DNA of 64,000 bases from NCBI RefSeq assembly GCF_032164335.1, contig NZ_CP134152.1, positions 1,116,001 through 1,180,000 of the forward strand. Reading direction: 5' to 3'. Within the stretch, counting starts at the first letter, position 1. Every line of letters begins with the position of its first letter. The notes under the pieces were generated by a model. It did not search any database, was not told the DNA's origin, and saw only the letters and a program-made list of their open reading frames with translations. Origin of the DNA: Winslowiella toletana (GTDB lineage: Bacteria; Pseudomonadota; Gammaproteobacteria; Enterobacterales; Enterobacteriaceae). Shown here piece after piece: positions 7,617 through 16,815 of this stretch. The translations under genes were made by a program, and so were the position numbers.

Positions 7617-10325
7617 ATGAGTGAGTTCAAACCGGTCAGCGGGGAGTCTTCTCCGTCGACACAACAGTGGTATCAGCGCAGTGTTGAAGAGAGTCTTGCC
7701 GCACTTAACAGCTCCCCCTCGGGATTAAAAGAAGCCGATGCGCAGACCCTGTTACTGGAACATGGTCCTAATGCCCTGCCGCAAAAGAAACCTAAATCCC
7801 TGTTTGTTAAGTTTATTTCTCATTTTAAAGATGTATTGATCTATGTGTTATTAGCCGCCGCCATTGTCACTGCGATCATGGGGCACTGGGTCGATACGCT
7901 GGTGATTCTGGGCGTTGCGGTGATCAATGCGCTGATCGGCTTTATTCAGGAAAATAATGCCGAGAAGTCATTAAAAAGTATCCAGAATATGCTCTCCAGC
8001 GAAGCGCTGGTGGTGCGCGGTGGTCAGCATATTACCATCAGTACCGAACATATTGTGCCCGGCGATATTGTAATGCTGCGGCCTGGCGATCGTATTCCGG
8101 CAGATCTGCGCTTGATCGACATCCACAATCTGCGGGTGGAAGAGGCGATCCTGACCGGCGAATCGACGGTGGTATCGAAAAAGCTCGCGGCGCTTGAGGG
8201 CGAGAAATCGATCGGCGATCGTAAAAACCTGGCATTTTCCGGCACCACCGTCAGCTCCGGTACCGCATCCGGAGTGGTTATTGCCACCGGCGGCGATACC
8301 GAGCTGGGGCATATCAACGAAATGCTCTCGTCGATTAACGAGAATAAAACTCCGCTGCTGGTTCAGATGGACAAGCTCGGCAAAGCCATTTTTGCCATCA
8401 TTTTGCTGATGATGGTGGCGCTGCTGATTTTCGGCTGGATGCTGCGTGATATTCCGTTTGCTGAACTCTTACTTTCGGTGATCAGCCTGGCGGTGGCAGC
8501 GGTGCCTGAAGGTCTGCCCGCGATTATCTCGATTATTCTCTCGCTCGGCGTGCAGGCGATGGCGCGCAACCAGGCGATTATTCGTAAGCTGCCGACGGTA
8601 GAAACGCTGGGCGCAATGTCAGTGATCTGTTCGGATAAAACCGGCACGCTGACGATGAACGAAATGACGGTTAAAGCGGTGATCCTCGCGGACAAGGTGT
8701 GGCGAGTGGAGGGCAGCAGCTACGAGCCGCGCGGCGATTTTTACCCGGCCGGTGCCAGCGAAGCGGCCACGCCAAACACGTCTCCGGTGTTTACCCAGTT
8801 TCTGCGCACCGTGGATATCTGTAATGAAAGCCAGCTGCGTCAGGACGATCACGGGCATTGGGTGATTACCGGTGGACCAACCGAAGGAGCACTGAAAGTG
8901 CTGGCGGCGAAAGCCCAGCTTGATGACGCATCCTGCACCATCGGCAGTAAAATTCCGTTTGATTCGCTGTATAAATATATGGCGGTTGCCTGTCAGATTG
9001 ATGGCGAAGCGCAAGTATTGCTGACCGGCGCGCCGGATGTGTTACTGCGCTTGTGCCAGTCGCAGCAGCAGGAAGATGGCGTGGTGCCGTTGGATCTGGC
9101 TTACTGGGAAAATGCTATCTCAACCTATGCCAGTGAAGGATTACGCATGGTGGCTGCCGCGCGTAAGCCTGTAGAGCAAAATCTGACATCGCTGGATCAT
9201 CCGGACCTCCAGCAAGGTCTGGTGCTGCTGGGGATTGCCGGCATGATGGATCCACCGCGTCCTGAAGCGATTGCGGCGATTGAGCAGTGCCAGCAGGCGG
9301 GGATCCGGGTGAAAATGATCACCGGCGATCATCAGGAAACCGCAATGGCCATCGGCCAGATGCTGGGAATCGGCAACAGCGCCTCGTCAATTACCGGCTA
9401 TCAGCTGGAGCATATGGACGATCGGGAGCTGCAAACGGTGGCGCAGGAGTATGATATTTTTGCCCGCACCAGTCCGGAACATAAGCTGCGGTTGGTCAAA
9501 GCGTTACAGGAGACCGGCGCGATTGTCGGTATGACCGGTGACGGCGTCAATGATGCGCCAGCGTTGAAACAGGCTAACGTCGGTATCGCGATGGGGATTA
9601 AGGGAACCGAAGTGACGAAAGAGTCCGCGGATATGATTCTCGCCGACGATAACTTCGCCACTATTGCCAGCGCGGTGAAAGAGGGGCGTCGGGTTTACGA
9701 TAACCTGAAAAAAACCATCCTGTTTATTATGCCGACCAACCTCGCGCAGGGGTTGTTAATTATTATTGCCATTCTGATGGGGAATCTGCTGCCGCTGACG
9801 CCAGTACAGATTTTGTGGATGAACATGGCGACCTCGGCCACGCTGTCATTTGGTCTGGCGTTTGAACCGGCTGAAAGAAATGCCATGCGGCGACCACCGC
9901 GCAATGTGAAAAGCCATGTAATGGATGGTTATGCCATCTGGCGCGTGGTGTTTGTAGGCCTGTTGATCTCCATTAGCGCCTTTATCCTTGAGGCGTGGTT
10001 AGAGCCACGTGGCTACAGCACGGAGTTTATTCGTACCGTGCTGTTACAAATGCTGGTGACGGCGCAATGGGTATATATGATCAACTGCCGTGATTCAGAA
10101 CACTTCTCGTTAAATGCTGGCCTGTTGAAAAACAAAGGTATTTGGCTGGTGACGCTGGTGCTTATCGCGCTGCAGGCGCTGATTATCTATGTGCCGCTGA
10201 TGAACACGCTGTTTGGTACGCGTCCATTACCGTTCAGCTACTGGATTATCTCGCTGATGATTGGTGCCATGCTGTTTGTGGTCGTGGAGATTGAGAAAAA
10301 GCTGACGCGTAACTGGCGTAAGTAG
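7617..10325 (+). CDS. P2A-type cation-transporting P-type ATPase
   Basis: 902 residues with every P-type ATPase hallmark: an N-terminal cation_ATPase_N region, the actuator motif LTGES, a transmembrane-4 P-E-G-L-P (Glu near residue 298), the phosphorylated Asp in SDKTGTLT (about residue 340), the hinge motif TGDGVNDAPALK (about 640-650) and C-terminal helices. P-E-G-L-P in helix 4 places it with SERCA-like calcium pumps and bacterial PacL/CaxP relatives rather than heavy-metal pumps. The transported ion, probably Ca2+ or another divalent or monovalent cation, is not proven. It appears monocistronic with a hairpin terminator downstream. Confidence 0.92.
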   Translation: MSEFKPVSGESSPSTQQWYQRSVEESLAALNSSPSGLKEADAQTLLLEHGPNALPQKKPKSLFVKFISHFKDVLIYVLLAAAIVTAIMGHWVDTLVILGVAVINALIGFIQENNAEKSLKSIQNMLSSEALVVRGGQHITISTEHIVPGDIVMLRPGDRIPADLRLIDIHNLRVEEAILTGESTVVSKKLAALEGEKSIGDRKNLAFSGTTVSSGTASGVVIATGGDTELGHINEMLSSINENKTPLLVQMDKLGKAIFAIILLMMVALLIFGWMLRDIPFAELLLSVISLAVAAVPEGLPAIISIILSLGVQAMARNQAIIRKLPTVETLGAMSVICSDKTGTLTMNEMTVKAVILADKVWRVEGSSYEPRGDFYPAGASEAATPNTSPVFTQFLRTVDICNESQLRQDDHGHWVITGGPTEGALKVLAAKAQLDDASCTIGSKIPFDSLYKYMAVACQIDGEAQVLLTGAPDVLLRLCQSQQQEDGVVPLDLAYWENAISTYASEGLRMVAAARKPVEQNLTSLDHPDLQQGLVLLGIAGMMDPPRPEAIAAIEQCQQAGIRVKMITGDHQETAMAIGQMLGIGNSASSITGYQLEHMDDRELQTVAQEYDIFARTSPEHKLRLVKALQETGAIVGMTGDGVNDAPALKQANVGIAMGIKGTEVTKESADMILADDNFATIASAVKEGRRVYDNLKKTILFIMPTNLAQGLLIIIAILMGNLLPLTPVQILWMNMATSATLSFGLAFEPAERNAMRRPPRNVKSHVMDGYAIWRVVFVGLLISISAFILEAWLEPRGYSTEFIRTVLLQMLVTAQWVYMINCRDSEHFSLNAGLLKNKGIWLVTLVLIALQALIIYVPLMNTLFGTRPLPFSYWIISLMIGAMLFVVVEIEKKLTRNWRK

Positions 10326-10340
10326 TTCGCAATGATGATT

Positions 10341-10382
10341 TCCTCGCCAGTGGGCGTGCGGTTTGCGCGCCGCTGGCGAGGA
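10341..10382 (+). terminator. Large hairpin after the cation ATPase
   Basis: Perfect 10-base arms TCCTCGCCAG and CTGGCGAGGA enclose a GC-rich inner part that can pair further. The T-rich tract after it (TTTTAT) is weak, so termination may be partial. Confidence 0.6.
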
Positions 10383-10478
10383 GATACCGTTTTATCCCCT
10401 CAGACTAAAATCTCTTTGTCATCATCAGCTTCACGGCGGCAGCAAAAAAGCCACTTGCTTGATCATCATAATTAATAA

Positions 10479-10498
10479 TACTGTTATTATATACAGTG
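10479..10498 (+). promoter_or_regulatory. LexA operator (SOS box) of umuD
   Basis: The 20-mer TACTGTTATTATATACAGTG contains the invariant CTGT-N8-ACAG core and closely follows the consensus TACTG(TA)5CAGTA. It ends 19 bases before the umuD start codon. Confidence 0.93.
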
Positions 10499-10517
10499 TT
10501 AATTGAGATCAGCCGTT

Positions 10518-10937
10518 ATGCAATTTTTAAACCCCGTAGATGTCCGCGCAATCATGCAGTTACCTCTGTTTATCGATCGGGTTCCCTGTGGCTTTCCCTC
10601 TCCGGCAGCAGATTATGTTGAGCAGCGCATCGATCTAAACGACCTGCTGGTGCAGCATCCGGCCGCCACCTATTTTATTAAAGTCAGTGGCGACTCGATG
10701 ATTGAGGGCGGCATCAGCGACGGCGATATGCTGGTGGTAGACAGTTCGATGCGTGCTGAACATGGCAGCATTGTGGTCGCCGCGCTGGAAGGAGAGTTCA
10801 CGGTTAAACAGTTGCAGTTGCGCCCCAGAGTTCAGCTGATGCCGATGAACGCCAGCTACTCGCCGATCGTTATTGGCAGTGAAGAGGCGCTGGAGATCTT
10901 CGGCGTGGTGACCTTTGTGATTAAAGCAACCAGCTAG
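10518..10937 (+). CDS. umuD: UmuD, SOS translesion polymerase V accessory protein
   Basis: 139 residues from the ATG at 10518, which matches the start of E. coli UmuD (a further in-frame start at 10503 gives a longer, unneeded lead). The self-cleavage site Cys24-Gly25 (PCGFPSPA) and the Ser60/Lys97 catalytic dyad (SGDSM; EFTVK) are at the E. coli positions. RecA-stimulated autocleavage yields UmuD', which with UmuC forms DNA polymerase V. Unlike the usual umuDC operon, the next gene is a convergent LysR regulator; umuC lies about 4 kb away under its own LexA box. Confidence 0.96.
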   Translation: MQFLNPVDVRAIMQLPLFIDRVPCGFPSPAADYVEQRIDLNDLLVQHPAATYFIKVSGDSMIEGGISDGDMLVVDSSMRAEHGSIVVAALEGEFTVKQLQLRPRVQLMPMNASYSPIVIGSEEALEIFGVVTFVIKATS

Positions 10938-10954
10938 CATCTTCGGACATCGGG

Positions 10955-11851
10955 CTATCTTTGATGCCAGCGCAGGGCATCAATCACGATGGCAAAAGCA
11001 GCAGGCAGGTGTTGCCTGCTGGGATAATAAAGATAATATCCCGGAAAGCATGGGCTCCAGTCTGCCAGTAGCTGGATTAACTCGCCTGACTCAATATATT
11101 TTACCACTACATCATAGGGCACATAGGCCAGGCCGCCGCCATCAATGGCCGCCTGAATCATCAGAAAGGTATTGTTAAATACGCTTTGCCCGCTGACCCT
11201 GACGTCGATTTTTTGGCCGTTTTGCTCAAACTCCCACGCGTATAACCCCCCATGCGTAGGTAGCCGCAGATTAATACAGTTATGCGACAGAAGATCTTCA
11301 GGTTTTACAATCGGCTGCTTGCCGGACAGGTAAGCGGGTGAGGCAATCACCGCCATCTGTACATCCGGTGTCAGGCACACCGCAATCATATCCTTGTCTA
11401 CCTGATCGCCCATTCGCACACCAGCATCAAAACGCCCGGCCGCAATATCCGTCAGTTCATAGCCCATATTGAATTCAATGTTGATGTCAGGATATTCCCT
11501 CAGCACCGGTAACAGCCGCGGCCAGAGAATGGAGGTGATGGCGTGGTCATGGGCGGTAATACGTATCGTTCCAGCAGGTTTATCACGAAATGCACTCAGT
11601 GAAGCGAGCTCCGCTTCGATTTCACCAAGTCGCGGTGCCAGCACGTTTAACAGACGTTCGCCCGCTTCAGTCGGGGAAACACTCCGCGTGGTCCGGGTTA
11701 ACAGCCTCACCCCCAGCCGCTCTTCAAGCCCCTGTAGCGTATGGCTCAGCGCTGAACGGGAGACTCCCAGCACTGCGGCCGCGCGGGTAAAACTGCGCTC
11801 ATTGGCTACCATTACAAATGCCTGGAGGTCGTTCAGCTTTTCTCTTGTCAT
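10955..11851 (-). CDS. LysR-family transcriptional regulator
   Basis: 298 residues from the ATG at 11851 (MTREKLNDLQAF), the normal LysR start; a longer frame to 11968 would run into the divergent gene's promoter. The N-terminal winged helix-turn-helix (residues about 5-65, SFTRAAAVLGVSRSALSHT) is followed by a LysR substrate-binding domain to the end. It is divergent from the carboxymuconolactone-decarboxylase/cupin pair, which it probably controls. Confidence 0.9.
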   Translation of the reverse strand: MTREKLNDLQAFVMVANERSFTRAAAVLGVSRSALSHTLQGLEERLGVRLLTRTTRSVSPTEAGERLLNVLAPRLGEIEAELASLSAFRDKPAGTIRITAHDHAITSILWPRLLPVLREYPDINIEFNMGYELTDIAAGRFDAGVRMGDQVDKDMIAVCLTPDVQMAVIASPAYLSGKQPIVKPEDLLSHNCINLRLPTHGGLYAWEFEQNGQKIDVRVSGQSVFNNTFLMIQAAIDGGGLAYVPYDVVVKYIESGELIQLLADWSPCFPGYYLYYPSRQHLPAAFAIVIDALRWHQR

Positions 11852-11985
11852 GATTGGTGAATTTTTTGCACAAGTGTATGTTGATTTGGCTATCTTATCA
11901 TTTAATCGCGCTTCCCATACACTCTCTCCACTGGGCTGCACCAGATAACAGCCATCCGTTATGAGCACTTTACTGAGGCTTTGCT

Positions 11986-12624
11986 ATGCAAAATTTATTG
12001 AACGATAAACAGCAGGCTGCCATCCCGATTGCGGTATTTACCGCCAGTGGAGAGACAGAAAAGCTGAAAACAGCGCTGAGTACTGGTCTGAATAGCGGAA
12101 TGACCATCAGCGAGATAAAAGAAATCCTGGTTCAGCTGTATGCCTATGCGGGATTTCCACGCAGCCTGAATGCGCTGGGCACGCTGATGAGCGTTCTGGC
12201 GTTACGCCGCAAGGAAGGCCTTGAGGATGAGCCGGGCAGAGAGGCGACACCTGTTACCGATCGGCGCAGCAGCCTCGAGCGGGGAACTGAAAACCAGACA
12301 AAACTGGTCGGCCAGCCGGTGAAAGGGCCGCTGTTTGAATTTGCTCCGGTGATTGATGAATATCTTAAATCGCACCTGTTTGGCGATATTTTCCAGCGAG
12401 ACGTGCTGGACTGGCAGACCCGAGAGCTGGCGACCATTTCAGCATTGGCGGCGATGACTGGCGTCAACAGCCAGCTTCAGAGCCACTATGGCATTAGCCT
12501 CAATACGGGATTAACCGCAGCGCAGTTACGGGCTTTTGTCGACGTGCTGCAACAAAAATGCGGAAACGCCATCGCAGCCAATGCCAGTGCAGTGCTGGAT
12601 TCAGTGCTGGCTAATAACGAATAA
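11986..12624 (+). CDS. Carboxymuconolactone decarboxylase family protein (two CMD domains)
   Basis: 212 residues containing two CMD/AhpD-like helical repeats, one about residues 20-75 and one about 115-200, around a polar linker. Such two-domain proteins act in ring-cleavage product decarboxylation or as alkylhydroperoxidase-like enzymes, and many are uncharacterised. The second repeat has D-W-Q-T-R-E-L-A-T-I-S, typical of CMD domains. Followed after 37 bases by the cupin gene and divergent from a LysR gene. Confidence 0.85.
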   Translation: MQNLLNDKQQAAIPIAVFTASGETEKLKTALSTGLNSGMTISEIKEILVQLYAYAGFPRSLNALGTLMSVLALRRKEGLEDEPGREATPVTDRRSSLERGTENQTKLVGQPVKGPLFEFAPVIDEYLKSHLFGDIFQRDVLDWQTRELATISALAAMTGVNSQLQSHYGISLNTGLTAAQLRAFVDVLQQKCGNAIAANASAVLDSVLANNE

Positions 12625-12661
12625 CACCAATACGCCGGAATAATCCGGCAGTGGAGACAAA

Positions 12662-13069
12662 ATGAGCGAGAAATTTGACGGTAACGGTATTTTCCCTAAA
12701 GGGCCGAAAAATGAGGCTTACGCCGACTATTTCCAGGGGACCAGCTACCTCAGCATGTTGTCCACTGTGGGCGTAACCATCGGTAATGTGGTGTTTGAAC
12801 CAGGCTGCCGGAATAACTGGCATATTCACCATAAGGGCGGCCAGATTCTGCTGGTTACGGGTGGACGCGGCTGGTATCAGGAATGGAATAAACCTGCTCA
12901 GCAGCTTGTTGCCGGAGATGTGGTCAATATTCCACCCGGTACAAAACACTGGCATGGTGCCGCTTCAGACAGTTGGTTTGCACATGTCGCGGTTGAAGTT
13001 CCGGCTGAGAATGCTTCCAATGAGTGGCTGGAGCCGGTTTCTGATGAGGAATATCGTCAGTTACCATAA
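12662..13069 (+). CDS. Cupin domain protein
   Basis: 135 residues forming one cupin barrel. Metal-binding motif 1 is visible as N-W-H-I-H-H-K-G-G-Q near residues 56-65 and motif 2 as PPGTKHWHGA near 99-108, so the usual His ligands are present. Cupins next to CMD proteins are common partners in small oxidoreductive operons. The start follows GGAGACAA after the upstream stop. Function unknown. Confidence 0.88.
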   Translation: MSEKFDGNGIFPKGPKNEAYADYFQGTSYLSMLSTVGVTIGNVVFEPGCRNNWHIHHKGGQILLVTGGRGWYQEWNKPAQQLVAGDVVNIPPGTKHWHGAASDSWFAHVAVEVPAENASNEWLEPVSDEEYRQLP

Positions 13070-13096
13070 CCAGGCCGGTGAGCGTCGTCGCTCCTG

Positions 13097-13996
13097 TCAC
13101 GCGCTGCGCTCTTTATCCTTTTTTATCAATAGATCGATAAATGAGCGCACCTTTATCGGGCGAAAGCGTGACGCGGGAAAAACCGCATAGATCTCGCCGA
13201 CGGGCAGTGTCCACTGTGGCAGCACCGGAATTAAACGACCTGAATGCAGATCCTCTGAAATGGCAAAATCGGGTAACACTGAGATACCCGCACCTTCTCT
13301 CACGGCTTCACGCACCGCCAGTGTGGCATCAAGAGATATGCAGGGCTGCACTTCAACACGCTGTTGTTTCTCATTCAGCGTAAATTGCCATTCAGTGGGA
13401 TCGCGCAGCGCGGTATTGGCGATAAACGGCAGCGCGGTGATCTCTTCCGGTTTCTTTAGCCGATCGACGTGTGATTGCATGCTGCTGGAAGCCACCAGCC
13501 GCTGTCGAAAAGTGCCAATTTTTCTTGCCTGCAATCGGGTATCCGCCAGCCAGCCCACGCGGATCGCCACTTCAATATTGTTGGCGACAATATCAAGCGT
13601 ATTATCACTGAGCACCGCATCGACTTTGCAGTCAGGATAAAGCTGAGTAAAAGCTGCAATGGCAGGAACGACGACGCTGATACCGTAGTCAAAAGGGGCG
13701 GTCAGCTTTAGCGTGCCTGAAGGCTTTGCCACCGCAGCGGCGAGTTGTGCAAAGGCCTCTTCTGTTTCACGCAGAATAGACGCGCAGTGCTCATAGAAAA
13801 TCTTCCCGGCATCGGTTATCTGAACTTTACGCGTCGTGCGGATCAGCAGTGTGGTACTGAGCTCCTGCTCCAGACGTGCAACCTGCTGGCTGACCACCGC
13901 TTTGGTGATCCCCAGACGTTCCGCCGCGGCGGTAAACGATCCGGTCTCAACCACCGAGACGAAGTAGGTAAGTCGTCTGATGCTGCCTGGTTCCAT
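13097..13996 (-). CDS. LysR-family transcriptional regulator
   Basis: 299 residues from the ATG at 13996; a GTG one codon earlier is possible. The helix-turn-helix (SFTAAAERLGITKAVVSQQ, residues about 20-38) precedes a substrate-binding domain of the CrgA/AaeR type. It is convergent with the cupin gene and divergent from the DsbA-like gene at 14108, its most likely target. Confidence 0.9.
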   Translation of the reverse strand: MEPGSIRRLTYFVSVVETGSFTAAAERLGITKAVVSQQVARLEQELSTTLLIRTTRKVQITDAGKIFYEHCASILRETEEAFAQLAAAVAKPSGTLKLTAPFDYGISVVVPAIAAFTQLYPDCKVDAVLSDNTLDIVANNIEVAIRVGWLADTRLQARKIGTFRQRLVASSSMQSHVDRLKKPEEITALPFIANTALRDPTEWQFTLNEKQQRVEVQPCISLDATLAVREAVREGAGISVLPDFAISEDLHSGRLIPVLPQWTLPVGEIYAVFPASRFRPIKVRSFIDLLIKKDKERSA

Positions 13997-14107
13997 CACT
14001 GACGGCCCTCTATTGTATGCTTTTAAATGACAGTGTGTTTATCATAGCTCTGTTTAACATCCAATTGATATTTCCTATGATGAGTAACTTCACATGAGGA
14101 ACAGTCA

Positions 14108-14746
14108 ATGAACATTACCCTTCACTATTTATTCGATCCGCTATGTGGCTGGTGCTACGGGGCATCACCTGCGCTGAGCAAGCTGGCTGAGGCTCAGAAT
14201 ATTACGCTTGAGCTACTGCCAACCGGCCTGTTTTCAGGTGCCGGCGCCCGCCCAATGGGCGATGATTTCGCCGCCTACGCGTGGGAAAACGACCAGCGAA
14301 TTGCTCACATGACCGGGCAACCTTTCTCCGCACTTTATCGTAAGAATGTTCTTCAGGATCGGCAGCAACAATTTGACAGTGGCCCGGCCACCGTTGCGTT
14401 AACCGCCGTCTCGCAGACACAAACGATAAGGCAGCTTGATGCACTGAAAGCCATACAGCACGCCCGTTACGTCGAAGGTCTTGACGTCACCTCATTGCCG
14501 GTGCTTGCAGATATATTACGTGCGCTGGGATTAGAGAGTGCGGCAGAAAACGTTCTGCATCCTGCGGAAAATTTACTGAAAGCAACCCACAATCGTACCG
14601 TGCGGGCCCAGCAGATGATGCAGGAATACGGTGCGCGTGGCGTTCCGACGTTTATTGCTGAATCGGGTTCAACGCGCCAGATAATTAACTCAGGTTTAGT
14701 GTATTCAAATCCACAGGAGTGGGTTCGCCAGTTACAGAATGCATAA
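14108..14746 (+). CDS. DsbA-family protein (cytoplasmic FrnE-like thioredoxin fold)
   Basis: 212 residues without a signal peptide, so cytoplasmic. The thioredoxin-fold active site is Cys13-Gly-Trp-Cys16 (F-D-P-L-C-G-W-C-Y-G), and the cis-Pro loop is RGVPTF near residue 177. The helical insertion between them is that of the DSBA-like/2-hydroxychromene isomerase family. Likely a thiol-disulfide oxidoreductase controlled by the divergent LysR regulator. Good GAGGAA ribosome site. Confidence 0.88.
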   Translation: MNITLHYLFDPLCGWCYGASPALSKLAEAQNITLELLPTGLFSGAGARPMGDDFAAYAWENDQRIAHMTGQPFSALYRKNVLQDRQQQFDSGPATVALTAVSQTQTIRQLDALKAIQHARYVEGLDVTSLPVLADILRALGLESAAENVLHPAENLLKATHNRTVRAQQMMQEYGARGVPTFIAESGSTRQIINSGLVYSNPQEWVRQLQNA

Positions 14747-14863
14747 CCTGCTGTGAATAATATTCGCCGGTGCTGATGCGGGTTGCACTCTCTTTCGTTA
14801 CCGTTCAACATCTTATCTTACGGGCTTAAAACCGCACTTCCCACGCCCGGCGAAATCCGATTA

Positions 14864-14883
14864 TACTGTAATTATAACCAGTA
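14864..14883 (+). promoter_or_regulatory. LexA operator (SOS box) upstream of umuC
   Basis: The 20-mer TACTGTAATTATAACCAGTA fits the LexA consensus with CTGT-N8-CCAG in place of CTGT-N8-ACAG. It lies 18 bases before a 33-codon reading frame that overlaps the umuC start, showing that umuC has a separate SOS promoter from umuD. Confidence 0.85.
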
Positions 14884-14901
14884 TAATCACAGGGGGAAGC
14901 G

Positions 14902-15003
14902 ATGACCTTCTCACATCCAGTCAAGTCACTAATCGAACCCGGCACGGCTATTTTTCAGGGCAATATGGCTGCTGCATTAGTCGTATGTTGCGGGATGCAA
15001 TAA
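14902..15003 (+). CDS. 33-residue upstream ORF coupled to umuC
   Basis: An ATG at 14902, eight bases after a near-perfect AGGGGGA ribosome site, opens 33 codons ([14 protein letters not shown]... ending CCGMQ). Its TAA shares a base with the umuC ATG (TAATG at 15001-15005), while umuC has only a weak ribosome site of its own. It may be a leader that delivers ribosomes to umuC, or the remnant of a gene once upstream. I recognise no homology, including to UmuD. Confidence 0.55.
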   Translation: MTFSHPVKSLIEPGTAIFQGNMAAALVVCCGMQ

Positions 15004-16265
15004 TGTTCGCGCTGGTAGACGTTAATAGCTTTTACGCCTCCTGTGAAACGGTGTTCCGGCCTGATTTGCGTGGCGTTCCGGTAGTGGTGCTGTCGAATAA
15101 CGACGGCTGTGTGATTGCCCGCAGCGCTGAGGCGAAAGCGATCGGCATCAAAATGGGCGCGCCGTACTTCAAAATGAAGGAGGATATTCAGCGCCATAAA
15201 GTAAAAGTATTCAGTTCGAACTATGCACTGTATGCCGATATGAGTAATCGGGTGATGACCACGCTGGAAGAGATGGCACCCTCGGTGGAAATTTACTCGA
15301 TTGATGAAGCATTTATGAACCTGAGCGGCGTCAGTAACTGCATGTCGCTGGAGCAGTTTGGTCGCGATGTACGCGCCCGGGTGATGAAAGAAACCCATCT
15401 GACCGTCGGGGTGGGGATCGCTCCAACAAAAACGCTGGCCAAGCTGGCGAATCATGCCGCCAAAAAATGGAAAAAGACCGGTGGGGTACTTGATCTGTCA
15501 GACCAGCAGCGACAGCGAAAACTGATGAGTATGGTGCCGGTTGAGGATGTCTGGGGAGTCGGGCGGCGCATCAGCAAAACGTTAAACCTGATGGGCATTG
15601 AAACCGCGCTGCATTTAGCAGAGTGCACACCCTCGTTTATTCGTAAAAATTTTAACGTGGTGCTGGAGCGTACCGTGCGCGAGCTGAATGGCGAGCCTTG
15701 TCTGGCGATCGAAGAGGTTATGCCGACCAAACAACAGATTGTCTGTTCCCGATCGTTTGGCAGCCGCATTACGGATTACCAGGAGATGCGTCAGGCGGTG
15801 TGTGCTTACGCGGAACGTGCGGCGGAGAAATTACGTGGCGAGAAGCAGTATTGCCGACAGATTGCGGTATTCCTGCGCACCAGTCCGCACGCGGCTAACG
15901 AGCAGTTTTACGGTAACCAGGCGGGCGGAACGCTGTTGACGCCGTCAAACGATACGCGCGATATCGTGCGGATTGCAATGGAGTCGCTGGATCGGATCTG
16001 GATTGATGGTCATCGCTATATGAAAGCGGGCGTGATGCTGGGGGACTTTTTCAGTCAGGGCATTGCCCAGCTGAATCTGTTTGATGAGTATCGGCCGCGG
16101 ATGGGCAGTGAGGCGCTGATGGGCGTGATTGACGAGCTGAATCAGTCGGGCAAAGGCAAAGTCTGGTTTGCCGGCCAGGGGATTAATAAGTCGTGGGCGA
16201 TGAAGCGCGAAATGCTCTCTCCGGCGTACACCACGCGCTTTGCAGATTTGCCGGTAGCGAAGTGA
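15003..16265 (+). CDS. umuC: UmuC, Y-family DNA polymerase V catalytic subunit
   Basis: 420 residues from the ATG at 15003 ([15 protein letters not shown]), matching the E. coli UmuC start and length. Catalytic acidic residues are Asp6 in the D-V-N motif and the Asp-Glu pair of the SIDEAF motif near residue 101. Helix-hairpin-helix, little-finger and UmuC C-terminal regions follow. With UmuD' it copies damaged DNA during the SOS response. It is separated from umuD by five genes and is under its own LexA box. Confidence 0.96.
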   Translation: MFALVDVNSFYASCETVFRPDLRGVPVVVLSNNDGCVIARSAEAKAIGIKMGAPYFKMKEDIQRHKVKVFSSNYALYADMSNRVMTTLEEMAPSVEIYSIDEAFMNLSGVSNCMSLEQFGRDVRARVMKETHLTVGVGIAPTKTLAKLANHAAKKWKKTGGVLDLSDQQRQRKLMSMVPVEDVWGVGRRISKTLNLMGIETALHLAECTPSFIRKNFNVVLERTVRELNGEPCLAIEEVMPTKQQIVCSRSFGSRITDYQEMRQAVCAYAERAAEKLRGEKQYCRQIAVFLRTSPHAANEQFYGNQAGGTLLTPSNDTRDIVRIAMESLDRIWIDGHRYMKAGVMLGDFFSQGIAQLNLFDEYRPRMGSEALMGVIDELNQSGKGKVWFAGQGINKSWAMKREMLSPAYTTRFADLPVAK

Positions 16266-16287
16266 TTTTCCGCGCAACAGTCGCGCC

Positions 16288-16386
16288 TCAGCTACCCGGC
16301 ATTGCCGCACCGCTGGCAATAAACCAGACAAAAAACACCATAGCCGCAATAAAGATAATAGCCGGGGCAATCGCTCTTTTGTCCAT
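16288..16386 (-). CDS. yoaK: YoaK-like small membrane protein (32 residues)
   Basis: An ATG at 16386 preceded by GGAGAGAG opens 32 codons. The product MDKRAIAPAIIFIAAM continues as one hydrophobic helix with F-F-V-W-F-I and ends AAMPGS. Length, helix position, the F-x-x-W-F centre and the A-A-x-P-G end match the E. coli 32-residue YoaK inner-membrane peptide as I recall it. Function is unknown in E. coli. Confidence 0.7.
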   Translation of the reverse strand: MDKRAIAPAIIFIAAMVFFVWFIASGAAMPGS

Positions 16387-16491
16387 AAATACTCTCTCCG
16401 ATGATGGTTACGCGATTAAACAGCCACTTATGATAACGCCATCCGGAGAGAGATGATACGGGAAAGCCTGGCCTGACCATCACCCGATTAA

Positions 16492-16815
16492 TTACCCCTG
16501 TTTTTTATCCTTAGCGGCTTCGCCAGCTCGCGCACTGCGATCGTCGGATGGCCTGCACAACAGCGATAGGGGCGCTCTGAACTCGGTGAGCTGGGCGGCA
16601 AGACAGACGGTTCTTAAATGGCGGTTGCAGATAAACCATATCTCATCACGGTCATTGGACAAGATATAGTACGCGTCGGAGCTTTCTGAAGGGTTAAAGC
16701 AACCTATCGCGCGATAGGCAAAGTCGCTACTGAAACCACTAAGCAAAGGGAGCGGGCGCGGGCCGTTTTCCAGCTGTTGAACTCTCAGATAAAGTCCCTG
16801 TTCAAGCCATAACAT
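16492..16815 (-). CDS. Conserved hypothetical protein (107 residues)
   Basis: Starts at an ATG at 16815 with GGAG six bases upstream. Soluble, no signal peptide or helix. It has a compact N-terminal region (M-L-W-L-E-Q-G-L-Y-L-R-V) and a central S-N-D-R-D-E-I-W-F-I-C-N-R-H-L-R-T segment with the look of a conserved fold, then a polar Lys/Gln tail. I do not recognise a family with certainty. Confidence 0.65.
   Translation of the reverse strand: MLWLEQGLYLRVQQLENGPRPLPLLSGFSSDFAYRAIGCFNPSESSDAYYILSNDRDEIWFICNRHLRTVCLAAQLTEFRAPLSLLCRPSDDRSARAGEAAKDKKQG

Noticed and set aside
13745-14002. Forward frame inside the second LysR gene
   Set aside because: Antisense to a clear helix-turn-helix coding region, no ribosome site.
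14902-15003. The umuC-upstream ORF as a truncated umuD
   Set aside because: It contains neither the CGFPSPA cleavage site nor the SGDSM or EFTVK catalytic segments, and its sequence does not align with UmuD by eye.
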